A stretch of 33,327 nt of DNA. Source: Verrucomicrobiota bacterium. GTDB taxonomy: Bacteria > Verrucomicrobiota > Verrucomicrobiia > Opitutales > Opitutaceae. The stretch covers positions 1 to 33,327 of the forward strand of contig JAEZDN010000083.1 in NCBI GenBank assembly GCA_023433275.1. Reading direction: 5' to 3'. The notes beneath the pieces were generated by a model. The model saw only the letters and a list, made by a program, of their open reading frames with translations, ran no database searches and was not told where the DNA came from. Positions 1 through 8,311 of this stretch are shown piece after piece. The translations under genes and the position numbers were made by a program. Each line of letters begins with the position of its first letter. Positions within the stretch are counted from its first letter, which is position 1.

Positions 1-225
1 CCCCCATGCCGCCCCCACCCGGCCGCCCACCACGGCGGCCTCGACACCGTTCACCGGTCCGCTGGCCGCGACCGGGTCCGCCCTTTGGCGCGTAAGCGCC
101 GCGCGCCCGGTTTGCGGGCGAGACGCCCTCACCCGCGAACCGCGCCACACCGCCCATCCCTTTCGCCGCCGGATTTTCCCGGCGGCGCTGCAACCCAAAC
201 CATCCGTCATAAACGCACGTCTGCC

Positions 226-3200
226 ATGAACCACCCCTCGTCACCTCGCGGGTTTCGCCACCCGCTCTGCTGGATTATCCCGCTCTTCCTCTGCGTTGCG
301 GGCCTCGCCCAAAACTATTCCCTCGACGCCAATGGCTGGAGCATCATCACGCCGTCGTCGGACTCGCGCCTGATTTACGTGAGCGCCGCCGGCAACGACT
401 CGACGGCCCAGACCTACACCACCGCCCAGGTCGGCGCGGATCCGCGCAGCCCGTCGATCTCGGTCAATGCCTACAAGACCCTCTCGGCCGCCTACGCGCA
501 GATGCGCGCGGGCTACCCCGACTGGGTGATCTTCCGCCGCGGCGACACCTTCACCGATTCGATCACATTCGGGGGAAACACCAAGGGCGGGCGCAATGCC
601 TCGGAGCGCTGGCTTTTCACCTATTACGGCGCCAGCGGCAATCGGCCGCTGCTCACCGCCGCCAACTGGGATTTCTACGGCTCCTCGGCCCACATTGCGC
701 TGGTAGGACTCGACGTCCACTACCGCCGCCGCGATCCGACCTCGACGTTCTGGGTCAACTTCACCTCCGAGTTCAAAGTCATCTTCAGCGCGGCGATCAA
801 CAGCAGCGCCGGCAACATCCTGCTCGAGGACTGCGTGTTTCGGAACGGCCAGGAAAACCTCGTCATCCAGGGCATCAGCTCCGGCTCCCGGCTCCCCAAC
901 GTCGATGTGCGGCGCTGCGCCGTGTGGGACGCCAATGACGGCACGGGCACGACCGCCCACGACGACCGCTCCCAAGGCATCTACGGCGCCTGGCTCCAGG
1001 ACCTCGTGATCGAGGAGTGCTTCTTCGATCGCAACGGCTGGAACCAGAACTCCAACGGCACGCTCGCCGGCAAGGGACGCTCGATCTACAGCCACAACAT
1101 CTACCTCCAGAACGGCAGCCGCAACACCACCATCCGCGACAACATCATCTCGCGGGCCTCCGCCAACGGCCTCCAGGCTCGCGCGGGCAACTACGTCGAC
1201 AACAATCTTCTCATCCTGAACGCCGTCGGGCTGTTCTCCGAATCGGCCACGTCGCAGGGCGAGGACGTCGACAACATCGTGATCGACAACGTGCTCATCG
1301 CCGGCGACGACATCGCCCCCTCCGTCTGGACCGGCAGCGATGTCGGGGTCCGCGGCTGGGGCATCGAGGTCCACCGCATGCCGAGCGGCCTGTACGAGGG
1401 TAACATCATGCTCGATGAGGTGAGCTCCGGCTCGCCGTTCGCCATGCAACTGAAGGCCGGCTCCGGGTCGCAGACCATCCCGGTACGCGACAATATCGTC
1501 CGCAACTGGGGCATCGGCATCCAGAACCAGGACCCGGGCTCCTACACCCTCAGCAACAACATCGTCAACGGCGTGAACCAGAGCACCAGCCAACCCGTCA
1601 CATTCGTCGATGGCAGCCGCACATTGTCCACCTACCTCTCGTCGATCGGCTCCTCCGGCGACAACCTGGCGTTCCTCGCGAATGCCCGCGCGGCCTGGAT
1701 CGGCGCCCCGCGGACCTTTCCGAACAACTACCGCGCCAACACGGTGAACAACTACTTCCGCGCGGGCTTCACGATCTCGGGCAGCAACTCCGTCCCGAAT
1801 ATCACGACCACCAGCCTGCCCGCGGGCACCCAGGGGACCAGCTACTCGCAAACCCTCCTGGCCACCGGCGGCAACGGCACCCTCGTCTGGAGCCTCGCCT
1901 CGGGCTCACTCCCCGCGGGCCTCAACCTCTCCTCCGCGGGCGTCATCTCCGGCACCCCCACCGGCACCGGCACCAGCAACTTCACCGTGCGCGTGGCCGA
2001 CAGCGATGGCATCACCGGCTCATCCGACGAGGACACCCAAGCCCTCACCCTCCAAGTGAACGCGAGCAGCAATTCGGTCCCGAATATCACGACCACCAGC
2101 CTGCCCGGAGCCACGCAGGGCAACAGCTACTCGCAAACCCTGCAAGCCACCGGCGGCAATGGCGCCCTCGTCTGGAGCCTGGCCTCAGGCACGCTCCCGT
2201 CGGGCCTCAGCCTCTCCTCGGCCGGCATCATCTCCGGCGCGCCCAGCGGCACCGGCACCAGCAACTTCACCGTGCGCGTGGCCGACAGCGATGGCATCAC
2301 CGGTTCATCCGACGAGGACACGCAGGCGCTCACGATCGTGGTCAGCGGCAGCGCCAACAGCGTGCCCAACATCACCACCACCAGCCTGCCCAATGGCAGC
2401 CGCGGCACCGCCTATTCGCAGACGCTCGCGGCCTCCGGCGGCAACGGCACCCTGGTATGGAGCCTGGCCTCGGGCAGCCTGCCTCCCGGCCTGAGCCTCT
2501 CCTCGGCCGGTGTCATCTCGGGCACCCCCACGGTGGCGACGGCGAAAACCTTCACCGTCCGCGTCGCCGACAGCGACGGCGTCACCGGATCCGCCGACGA
2601 GGACACCCAGTCCCTGACCGTGACGATCCTGGACAGCGGACTGCGCGTGTGGCTCCGGCTCAACGAGACCAGCGGCACCTCCGCCACGGACTCGTCGGGC
2701 AATGGCGCCAACGGCACCCTGGTGAACGGCCCGACATGGGCCGCCGGCCAGAACGGCAACGGTGTCAACCTCGACGGCACCAACGACCACGTCACCCTGC
2801 CCTCGACCGGCCTCGCGAACTTCACCAGCGGCCTCACCATCAGCCTGTGGGCCAAAGTGGACAACGTGACCGACTACGCGCGCTTCGTGGACATCGGCGT
2901 CGGCCAGTCGAACCAGAACATCTGGCTCGGCCGGGTGGGCACGACCACGAACCTCGGCTTCAAGGTCTACAACGGCACCGCCGGCGGCACGCAGGTCACC
3001 GCCGCGGGCGCAATCTCGACGGGCACCTGGCAGCACTTCGCCGTCACGCAAACCTCGTCCGGCTCCGTCGTGATCTACAAGAACGGCGCGCAGGTGGCCA
3101 CCGGCTCGACGACCGTCCCGGTCAACGTCACGCGCGCCGCCAACTACCTGGGGCGGAGCAACTGGTCGTCCAACGCCTATCTCGACGGCATGCTGGACGA

Positions 3201-3264
3201 CGTGCGCATCTACAACCGCACGCTCACCGCCACGGAAGTGGCGCTCGTGTACAATAATCCCTGA
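226..3264 (+). CDS. Secreted right-handed beta-helix protein with three Ig-like repeats and a C-terminal LamG domain
   Basis: The protein has 1012 residues from the ATG at 226. This start is preferred over an in-frame TTG at 85 because it puts a signal peptide (hydrophobic stretch about residues 13-28, ending VAGLAQ) at the N-terminus. Residues about 45-520 are rich in Asn, Gly and short beta strands, with phrases such as NILLEDCVFRNGQENL and NTTIRDNIISRASANG typical of parallel beta-helix (pectate-lyase-like) folds. Residues about 521-805 are three tandem 95-residue putative-Ig (He_PIG type) repeats. Residues about 806-1012 resemble a LamG/concanavalin-like jelly roll (DSSGNGANGTL, GLTISLWAKV, LDDVRIYNRTL). 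The architecture suggests an extracellular glycan-binding or glycan-cleaving protein. No catalytic residues could be assigned, so enzyme activity is unproven. It is monocistronic, with a terminator just downstream. The first 225 bases of the window show no other gene. Confidence 0.85.
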   Translation: MNHPSSPRGFRHPLCWIIPLFLCVAGLAQNYSLDANGWSIITPSSDSRLIYVSAAGNDSTAQTYTTAQVGADPRSPSISVNAYKTLSAAYAQMRAGYPDWVIFRRGDTFTDSITFGGNTKGGRNASERWLFTYYGASGNRPLLTAANWDFYGSSAHIALVGLDVHYRRRDPTSTFWVNFTSEFKVIFSAAINSSAGNILLEDCVFRNGQENLVIQGISSGSRLPNVDVRRCAVWDANDGTGTTAHDDRSQGIYGAWLQDLVIEECFFDRNGWNQNSNGTLAGKGRSIYSHNIYLQNGSRNTTIRDNIISRASANGLQARAGNYVDNNLLILNAVGLFSESATSQGEDVDNIVIDNVLIAGDDIAPSVWTGSDVGVRGWGIEVHRMPSGLYEGNIMLDEVSSGSPFAMQLKAGSGSQTIPVRDNIVRNWGIGIQNQDPGSYTLSNNIVNGVNQSTSQPVTFVDGSRTLSTYLSSIGSSGDNLAFLANARAAWIGAPRTFPNNYRANTVNNYFRAGFTISGSNSVPNITTTSLPAGTQGTSYSQTLLATGGNGTLVWSLASGSLPAGLNLSSAGVISGTPTGTGTSNFTVRVADSDGITGSSDEDTQALTLQVNASSNSVPNITTTSLPGATQGNSYSQTLQATGGNGALVWSLASGTLPSGLSLSSAGIISGAPSGTGTSNFTVRVADSDGITGSSDEDTQALTIVVSGSANSVPNITTTSLPNGSRGTAYSQTLAASGGNGTLVWSLASGSLPPGLSLSSAGVISGTPTVATAKTFTVRVADSDGVTGSADEDTQSLTVTILDSGLRVWLRLNETSGTSATDSSGNGANGTLVNGPTWAAGQNGNGVNLDGTNDHVTLPSTGLANFTSGLTISLWAKVDNVTDYARFVDIGVGQSNQNIWLGRVGTTTNLGFKVYNGTAGGTQVTAAGAISTGTWQHFAVTQTSSGSVVIYKNGAQVATGSTTVPVNVTRAANYLGRSNWSSNAYLDGMLDDVRIYNRTLTATEVALVYNNP
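1786..2640 (+). repeat. Three tandem 285-bp coding repeats (95 residues each)
   Basis: Units begin at 1786, 2071 and 2356, spaced exactly 285 bp. Each encodes a module that starts PNITTTSLP, carries the GGNGxLVWSLASG core and ends with the VRVADSDG and DEDTQ motifs. Units 1 and 2 look most alike; unit 3 has diverged (VATAKT in place of GTGTSN). The modules match the putative-Ig/cadherin-like fold and probably act as spacers between the beta-helix and the LamG domain. Confidence 0.9.
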
Positions 3265-3321
3265 CCCCTACGCCGTGGATAACGCGCACCGTCTGCCGTC
3301 GTCCGCGGCGTGAGCCCTCCC

Positions 3322-3353
3322 AAGGCCGGTCCCTGGCGGACCGGCCTTTTTCT
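3322..3353 (+). terminator. Rho-independent terminator after the beta-helix gene
   Basis: The 9-bp arms AAGGCCGGT (3322-3330) and ACCGGCCTT (3340-3348) enclose a 9-base loop. They are followed by a T-rich tail at 3347-3353. The hairpin lies 58 bp after the stop codon and separates this gene from the sulfatase that follows. Confidence 0.85.
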
Positions 3354-3364
3354 TCGCTACCCTC

Positions 3365-3392
3365 CGCATTCATGCGGATGAAAATGAATGCG
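3365..3392. promoter_or_regulatory. Putative LacI-type operator upstream of sulfatase (site 1)
   Basis: ATTCATGCGGATGAAA at 3368-3383 fits the locus-wide TTCA-N6-TGAA dyad. It is overlapped by a second perfect dyad, CGCATTCAT (3365-3373) paired with ATGAATGCG (3384-3392). The element lies 55 bp upstream of the ATG at 3439 and covers the alternative ATG at 3388, which argues that translation starts at 3439. Confidence 0.65.
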
Positions 3393-3438
3393 TTTGTTGC
3401 CCGATTCCGGACCCCCTAGTCCTTCGCGCTCCCACCTG

Positions 3439-4974
3439 ATGCCCCCCCGGACTCCATCGCCGAATCTGTTGATCATCCTCACGGATCAGCAACGTTTTGA
3501 CTCCTTGTCTCTGCATGGCAGCGCGGCCCACACCCCCCACTACGACTCGCTCGCCGCCGCGGGCGCGAACCTCGAGCGACACCACGCCCAGTCGCCGGTC
3601 TGCGTGCCCTCCCGCAGTACGCTGTTCACCGGCCGCTATCCCAGCGCGCACGGCGTGATGGAGAACTTCGCCCGCGTCTCCGGCAGCGAGATCCACCTGT
3701 TCAAGGTCCTCCAGGAGGCCGGTTATTGGATGGCCTACCACGGCAAGAACCACTTTCTCGCCCCCGCGGAAATGAAGGCCAACCTGGACGAATTCTCCGA
3801 AACGGAGTTCGTCGACCACGGCGATCCCCGGCGCGCGGAATACGTCGCGCTCGAGCGCGCTTCGCTCGCGCGTCTTTCCACCCACGGCAGCTTCGCCTCG
3901 GCCGCGTTCCACGACTTTCCCGACGAGGTCACCACGACCGGTGTCATCGCCCGTGATGTCCGCGCGTCGCTCAGCCGTGCGCCGGCCGAGCGGCCCTGGT
4001 GCACCGTCGCCTCCTTCTTCGACCCGCACGTCCCGCACCTGGCGCCGCGCCGGTTCGCCCGCTCGTATCCCGAGGAAAGCATGGCGCTGCCGCCGCTGCC
4101 TGAAGGCGACTTGTTTGCCGGCAAGCCCCCCCGGCTGCGCATCAAGCACCAGGCGCAGGCGTCGGACCGCGCCACCGATGCCGACAAGCGCCGGTATCTG
4201 TCCGTCTATGCCGGCATGGTCGCGTTCGTGGATGAGCAGGTCGGGGGTATCCTCGCCGCGCTCCGAAACCGTCCCGACGCCGACCGCACCATTGTCGTCT
4301 TCACCTCGGATCACGGTGATTTCTGCTGGCACCACGGCCTCTGCAAGAAGGACCTCGTGCTCTATGAGGACCTGCTGCATGTGCCCGCGGTGATTCACTG
4401 GCCCGCCGCCATCGCATCCTGTGTCATCGACCACGCGTTCACCGGGCACGTCGACCTCATGCCCACGCTCCTCGACCTGGCAGGCCTGGGGATCCCGAGC
4501 GCCTGCCAAGGACGTTCCTTCGCCCCGCTGCTGCGGGGAGAGGCCCAGGCCTTTCGCGACTCCACCTATGCGGAGGTGTGCTATCCGTGGATGCGAAACC
4601 CGTTCCCCGATTACGCGGCGTTTCGCGCGGCTTGGGAAAGCACGGATCCGCGCCAGGTGAAGCTCCGCAGCGGCGCCAACTACAACATCCCCGGGGACCA
4701 CACGAAATCCGTGCGCACGACCAGCTGGAGCTACCTCTGGTATGGCGATGGCTTCGAGGAGCTCTATCACCTCGAGCAGGATCCCGAGGAATGGCACAAT
4801 CTCGCTGCGGATCCCGCCTGTGCCGACACCCTTGCCGCCATGCGGGAACTCCTTCGCGTGCAGGCGGCCAGCGCGACGGAGCGTCGCAGCCCGGCGGAAA
4901 TCGCCGCTGACGCCGCGTGCTACCCCCGGTGGGTATCCGTCCCACCGCCGATCAACCCGGCCATGGGCCAATAG
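3439..4974 (+). CDS. Formylglycine-dependent sulfatase, leaderless
   Basis: Type I (S1 family) sulfatase of 511 residues that would hydrolyse a sulfate ester from a sugar or small organosulfate. The N-terminus has the metal-binding LIILTDQQRFD segment. The maturation motif CVPSR (Cys55) would be converted to formylglycine. A GKNH motif replaces the commoner GKWH, and the TSDHGDF segment supplies further metal ligands. No signal peptide is visible, so it is either cytoplasmic or exported by an unseen route. The start at 3439 is chosen over 3388 because the longer start lies within a probable operator. It is clearly paralogous to the sulfatase at 30455-31951. Length is normal for the family. 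The substrate is unknown, and no sulfatase-maturating enzyme is encoded in the window. Confidence 0.9.
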   Translation: MPPRTPSPNLLIILTDQQRFDSLSLHGSAAHTPHYDSLAAAGANLERHHAQSPVCVPSRSTLFTGRYPSAHGVMENFARVSGSEIHLFKVLQEAGYWMAYHGKNHFLAPAEMKANLDEFSETEFVDHGDPRRAEYVALERASLARLSTHGSFASAAFHDFPDEVTTTGVIARDVRASLSRAPAERPWCTVASFFDPHVPHLAPRRFARSYPEESMALPPLPEGDLFAGKPPRLRIKHQAQASDRATDADKRRYLSVYAGMVAFVDEQVGGILAALRNRPDADRTIVVFTSDHGDFCWHHGLCKKDLVLYEDLLHVPAVIHWPAAIASCVIDHAFTGHVDLMPTLLDLAGLGIPSACQGRSFAPLLRGEAQAFRDSTYAEVCYPWMRNPFPDYAAFRAAWESTDPRQVKLRSGANYNIPGDHTKSVRTTSWSYLWYGDGFEELYHLEQDPEEWHNLAADPACADTLAAMRELLRVQAASATERRSPAEIAADAACYPRWVSVPPPINPAMGQ

Positions 4975-5091
4975 CCTCCGCCCCCGAGCCCAGCCTCCCG
5001 CACGATCCGCGGCCAGCTCATTTCACTGCGCGCAGCTTTTCGCCATGGGCAGAAAACCCTCGCCATCGCGCCCTGCCTGCTTTGCGCATTT

Positions 5092-5240
5092 TCAGCGCGA
5101 CTGATCGTGCGGCACCCCGACCTCGATCGTGGCGCTGGAGCTGTTGCCCGCGATGTCGACGCTGCGCACCGGGATCGTGTAGATACACCCGTTGCAATCT
5201 CCCTCGCGCCCAACCGCGCGGCAACTGCGAGGACGTACCA
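5092..5240 (-). pseudogene. Relic of the 3' end of a secreted Ig/FN3-like protein gene
   Basis: Read on the minus strand, the last roughly 45 codons before a stop at 5092-5094 give RAVGREGDCNGCIYTI and then IAGNSSSATIEVGVPHDQ. This pattern (RAxRxGxGxGRxYTI ... DxxGNxSxAxxxVxVPHDQ) is a common C-terminus of bacterial secreted proteins with Ig-like or FN3-like modules. No matching upstream domain, start codon or signal peptide is found. Similar sequence seems to slip into another frame further upstream, so the gene looks truncated and frameshifted. It is antiparallel to its neighbours and probably predates the present gene order. The identification rests on motif memory alone. Confidence 0.5.
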
Positions 5241-5373
5241 ACCATCTGAATCCGGATCCCTTCCGCCGGAGCTGGGAAGCGAGCGTCTCGCGACCATTCC
5301 CACCGGAGTCGCGAGCAAGCTCACCCCGCGGCAGCGCTCCGGCCCGATCCAGATTTGCGCGGCGCGACGTCCG

Positions 5374-5389
5374 GTTCATCAGGTTGAAC
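5374..5389. promoter_or_regulatory. Putative LacI-type operator upstream of GH1 (site 2)
   Basis: GTTCATCAGGTTGAAC carries the TTCA-N6-TGAA dyad and is identical in its inner 14 bases to the site at 22048-22063. It ends 51 bp before the ATG at 5441. Confidence 0.75.
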
Positions 5390-5440
5390 TTCGGCGGGGA
5401 TTGCCTGCGGTGGAAATCGGCCCCGCAATGCTTCTCCCGC

Positions 5441-6808
5441 ATGCCCCGCCTGAGCTCGGCCGCCCTGCTATCCCAATCATTTCCCGCGGACTTCCGCTGG
5501 GGCGTCGCCGCCGCGGCGCCGCAAATCGAGGGCGCTGCCCGCGAGGACGGAAAGGGCGAGTCGAACTGGGATCATTTTGCCGCCCAACCAGGCCGGATCG
5601 CCCACGGCGACACGCTCGAGGTCGCGTGCGATCACTATCACCGCTACCGGGCTGATATCGCCCTCATGCGAAAGCTGGGGGTCAAAAATTACCGGATGTC
5701 CGTCGCCTGGACTCGCATCATCCCGGATGGCACCGGCGCCGTGAACCAACGCGGGCTGGACTTCTACAAGCGCTTGCTCGATGCCCTGCTCGCCTCCGGC
5801 ATCACGCCATTTGTCACGATGTTCCATTGGGACCTGCCCCAGCCACTCGAGGCGGCCGGCGGCTGGCGCGTCCGCCGCACCCCCGAGGCCTTCGCCCGCT
5901 ACGTCGACGCGCTCGTGCCCGCGCTGGGCGACCGCGTGCGCCACTGGATCACGCTGAACGAAACCGGCTGCTTCACCCGCCAGGCCTACGGCGGCACCAC
6001 GCGTCCACCGGCGCTCAACGAGCCGGAGCAGGTGATCAACCAAACCTACCATCATGCCCTGCTCGCCCACGGCCACGGCGTGCGCGCCGTCCGCGAGCAC
6101 GGCGTCCGCGGCGCCGAGGTCGGCATCACCGACGACAGCCGCATCTGCATCCCGGTCATCGAAAACGCCGCCAATGTCACCGCTGCCCGCCGCGCCTTCG
6201 TCGAGGACAACGTCCGCGTCCTCGATCCCATCCTGACCGGCCGCTACGGCGCCGTTTACCGGCGCGTGACCGGCCGCGATGCCGCGCTCACGCAGCCCGG
6301 CGATCTGCAACTGATCGGCCAGCCCACGGATTTCCTGGGCCTGAACATCTACACCGCCAACTACGTCCGCCGCGGCCGGTCCGGCCGGCCGGAGCAACTG
6401 CCGCTGCCCGCCTCCTATCCCGCCTGCGACAGCCCGTGGCTGCGGCTGATGCCGGCCGCCCTCGCGTGGGGGCCCCGGCTCGCGCGGGAGGTCTACGGCG
6501 TGCGCAAGATCTACATCACCGAAAATGGCGCCGGCTACGACGACCCGCCGCCTGTCAACGGCGAGGTCCTGGACCTGCATCGCCGCGAGTACGTGCGCCA
6601 ATGCCTCGCCGAACTGCACCGTGGAATCGCCACCGGGAATCCCGTCGCCGGCTACTTCCTGTGGTCGCTCATGGACAATTTCGAATGGGCCGACGGTTAC
6701 ACCCGGCGCTTCGGAATCGTGTACAACGACTTCGCGACCCAGCGCCGCACGCCGAAACTGAGCGCCCGCTGGTACGCCGAGGTCATGCGCCGGAATCGCA
6801 TCGTCTGA
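5441..6808 (+). CDS. GH1 family beta-glycosidase
   Basis: The protein has 455 residues, the usual length for a GH1 TIM-barrel enzyme. It begins with the family entry FPADFRWGVAAAAPQIEG and continues with the SVAWTRIIPDG and FHWDLPQPL segments. The acid/base glutamate is Glu174 in TLNET; the usual motif is TLNEP, so Pro is replaced by Thr. The nucleophile is Glu361 in ITENGAGY. WSLMDNFEW near the C-terminus is a standard GH1 signature. There is no signal peptide, so it should hydrolyse imported beta-linked oligosaccharides or glycosides in the cytoplasm. A longer open frame reaches back to 5192, but it has no family similarity and covers the operator, so the ATG at 5441 is used. The kinase operon follows with a second operator 8 bp after the stop. 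Confidence 0.92.
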   Translation: MPRLSSAALLSQSFPADFRWGVAAAAPQIEGAAREDGKGESNWDHFAAQPGRIAHGDTLEVACDHYHRYRADIALMRKLGVKNYRMSVAWTRIIPDGTGAVNQRGLDFYKRLLDALLASGITPFVTMFHWDLPQPLEAAGGWRVRRTPEAFARYVDALVPALGDRVRHWITLNETGCFTRQAYGGTTRPPALNEPEQVINQTYHHALLAHGHGVRAVREHGVRGAEVGITDDSRICIPVIENAANVTAARRAFVEDNVRVLDPILTGRYGAVYRRVTGRDAALTQPGDLQLIGQPTDFLGLNIYTANYVRRGRSGRPEQLPLPASYPACDSPWLRLMPAALAWGPRLAREVYGVRKIYITENGAGYDDPPPVNGEVLDLHRREYVRQCLAELHRGIATGNPVAGYFLWSLMDNFEWADGYTRRFGIVYNDFATQRRTPKLSARWYAEVMRRNRIV

Positions 6809-6816
6809 CCGCCGAC

Positions 6817-6832
6817 CTTCATGTGGTTGAAG
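6817..6832. promoter_or_regulatory. Putative LacI-type operator between GH1 and the kinase operon (site 3)
   Basis: CTTCATGTGGTTGAAG has matched outer arms CTTCA/TGAAG around six bases. It starts 8 bp after the GH1 stop and ends 66 bp before the ATG at 6899. An alternative ATG at 6821 lies inside the dyad, which supports the downstream start. Confidence 0.65.
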
Positions 6833-6898
6833 CCCCCGGGGTTTGTCCTGTCCCGGCCGCCTGATTGTTTGGACGCCTCGCCACCCCGGCGCCCCAAC

Positions 6899-8311
6899 AT
6901 GAGTCCGAGCCCTCCCTGCCCCCCGGCGACGCTGGATGCCCTCATCCATGATGCGGACACCCTCATTCGCGCGGCGCTCGCCGTGCCCGGGGAGAAGGTC
7001 GTCATCGTCGACGACGACCCGACGGGCACCCAGGCGTTTCGCGACATCCCCGTCCATTTCGAGTGGTCCGTCGCCGCGCTCGAGTCCGCCCTGGCTTCGG
7101 AACTTGCCGGCGGTTTCTTTCTCACCACGAACTCGCGCGGCCGGCCCGAACCCGAGGCGATCCGGATCAACCGCGAGATCGGGACCAACCTCCGCGCCGC
7201 GGAACGACGCACCGGCCGGCGTTGCCATCTCATCAGCCGGAGCGACAGCACGCTGCGCGGTCATTTCCCCGCCGAGTTGGAAGCACTCATGGCCGGCTAC
7301 GGGGAGCCGTTCGACGCGGTGTTGCTGGCGCCTTTTTTTCACGAGGGCGGGCGAATCACCCGCGACAGCATCCACTACATTCGGAAACCGGACGGAGACA
7401 CGCCCGTGGCGGACACGGAATTCGCCCGGGATCCGGTTTTTGGCTATGCGAGCTCCCACCTGCCGCATTGGGTGGAGGAAAAATCCCACGGACGCATCCG
7501 GGCGGGCGAAGTGCACGCGGTCAGCCTCGAAACCATCCGCAGGGGCGGCGCTCCCGCCGTCGCGGCCCGCCTACTGGCCATGACGCCCGGATCCTACTGC
7601 GTGATCAACGCCGAATGCCCCGCCGACATGGGCATCGCCGTCGCGGGCACGTTGCTCTGCGGCCACCAGGGGCGTCGCTACATCTGGCGCAGCGCCGCCT
7701 CCGCCGCGCAAGCCCGCCTCGGCCAGGCTTCGGGGCCGCTGCTGCTCGACGACTCCGAACTCCCCCGACTGCCGGCGGGAAGCGGCGGACTTGTGATCGT
7801 GGGATCTCACGTGCAGGCGACCACGCGCCAGGTCACGACCCTGTTGCAGCATCACGCGGACGCGGTCGGCATCGAGGTCGGACTCGACGAACTCACGGGC
7901 CCTGCGCGCGACCGGCACGTCACCGAGATTGCCCGCGCGGTTGACGCCGCTCTCGCCGCCGGACGCCTCGTCGTCGTCTACACCGCCCGGACCGTTTCCA
8001 GGACCGGCGGGCCTGACGCCTTCCTCGCTCTCGGGGAACAGATCATGAATGGCTTCGCCGCCGTCGTCCGCACGGTGCGACAGACTCCGCGCTTCCTCGT
8101 CGCCAAGGGCGGCATCACATCGCACCGGATGGCGCGCGACGGACTCGGACTCCGCTCCGCGTGGGTCCGCGGCCCGTTGCTGCCGGGCGTGCCGGTGTGG
8201 CGCTGCCCGACGGACAGCCGCTGGCCCGGCATCGATTACGTGGTCTTCCCGGGCAACGTCGGCGACGACGACGCACTGCTGCGGGCCGTGCAACGCCTTT
8301 CCGTCCCATGA
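6899..8311 (+). CDS. DUF1537 four-carbon acid-sugar kinase family protein
   Basis: The protein has 470 residues. The N-terminal VVIVDDDPTGTQ (about residues 34-45), the SRSDSTLRGHFPAE segment, and the C-terminal VAKGGITSHRMA and YVVFPGNVGDD segments are marks of the DUF1537 (OtnK/DtnK-like) kinases. Known members phosphorylate tetronates, 3-oxo-tetronates or 3-oxo-isoapionate with ATP in the cytoplasm. The start at 6899 is preferred; the in-frame ATG at 6821 lies inside a predicted operator. Its stop overlaps the next ATG (ATGA), so it is coupled to the split transketolase. The usual partners of these kinases (PdxA2-type dehydrogenase, class II aldolase, RuBisCO-like protein) are absent here, so the substrate may be unusual. 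Confidence 0.85.
   Translation: MSPSPPCPPATLDALIHDADTLIRAALAVPGEKVVIVDDDPTGTQAFRDIPVHFEWSVAALESALASELAGGFFLTTNSRGRPEPEAIRINREIGTNLRAAERRTGRRCHLISRSDSTLRGHFPAELEALMAGYGEPFDAVLLAPFFHEGGRITRDSIHYIRKPDGDTPVADTEFARDPVFGYASSHLPHWVEEKSHGRIRAGEVHAVSLETIRRGGAPAVAARLLAMTPGSYCVINAECPADMGIAVAGTLLCGHQGRRYIWRSAASAAQARLGQASGPLLLDDSELPRLPAGSGGLVIVGSHVQATTRQVTTLLQHHADAVGIEVGLDELTGPARDRHVTEIARAVDAALAAGRLVVVYTARTVSRTGGPDAFLALGEQIMNGFAAVVRTVRQTPRFLVAKGGITSHRMARDGLGLRSAWVRGPLLPGVPVWRCPTDSRWPGIDYVVFPGNVGDDDALLRAVQRLSVP

Larger units (their letters stand above)
4975..5440. other. 466-bp gap between sulfatase and GH1 genes
   Basis: No intact gene is supported here. The stretch contains a minus-strand gene relic (about 5092-5240) and the GH1 operator (5374-5389). 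Long frames on both strands exist but read as Arg/Pro-rich GC artefacts. No convincing terminator follows the sulfatase stop. Confidence 0.6.

Noticed and set aside
241..1851. Long minus-strand open frame (536 codons) opposite the beta-helix gene
   Set aside because: It is rich in Val/Gly/Ala/Arg without domain features and is the GC-driven antisense shadow of the beta-helix gene. The same holds for the long antisense frames at 3370-4971, 5477-7516 and 23653-25566.
5192..5440. In-frame N-terminal extension of the GH1 gene
   Set aside because: The residues are Arg/Pro/Ser-rich and unlike any GH1 leader or signal peptide, and the stretch contains the operator.
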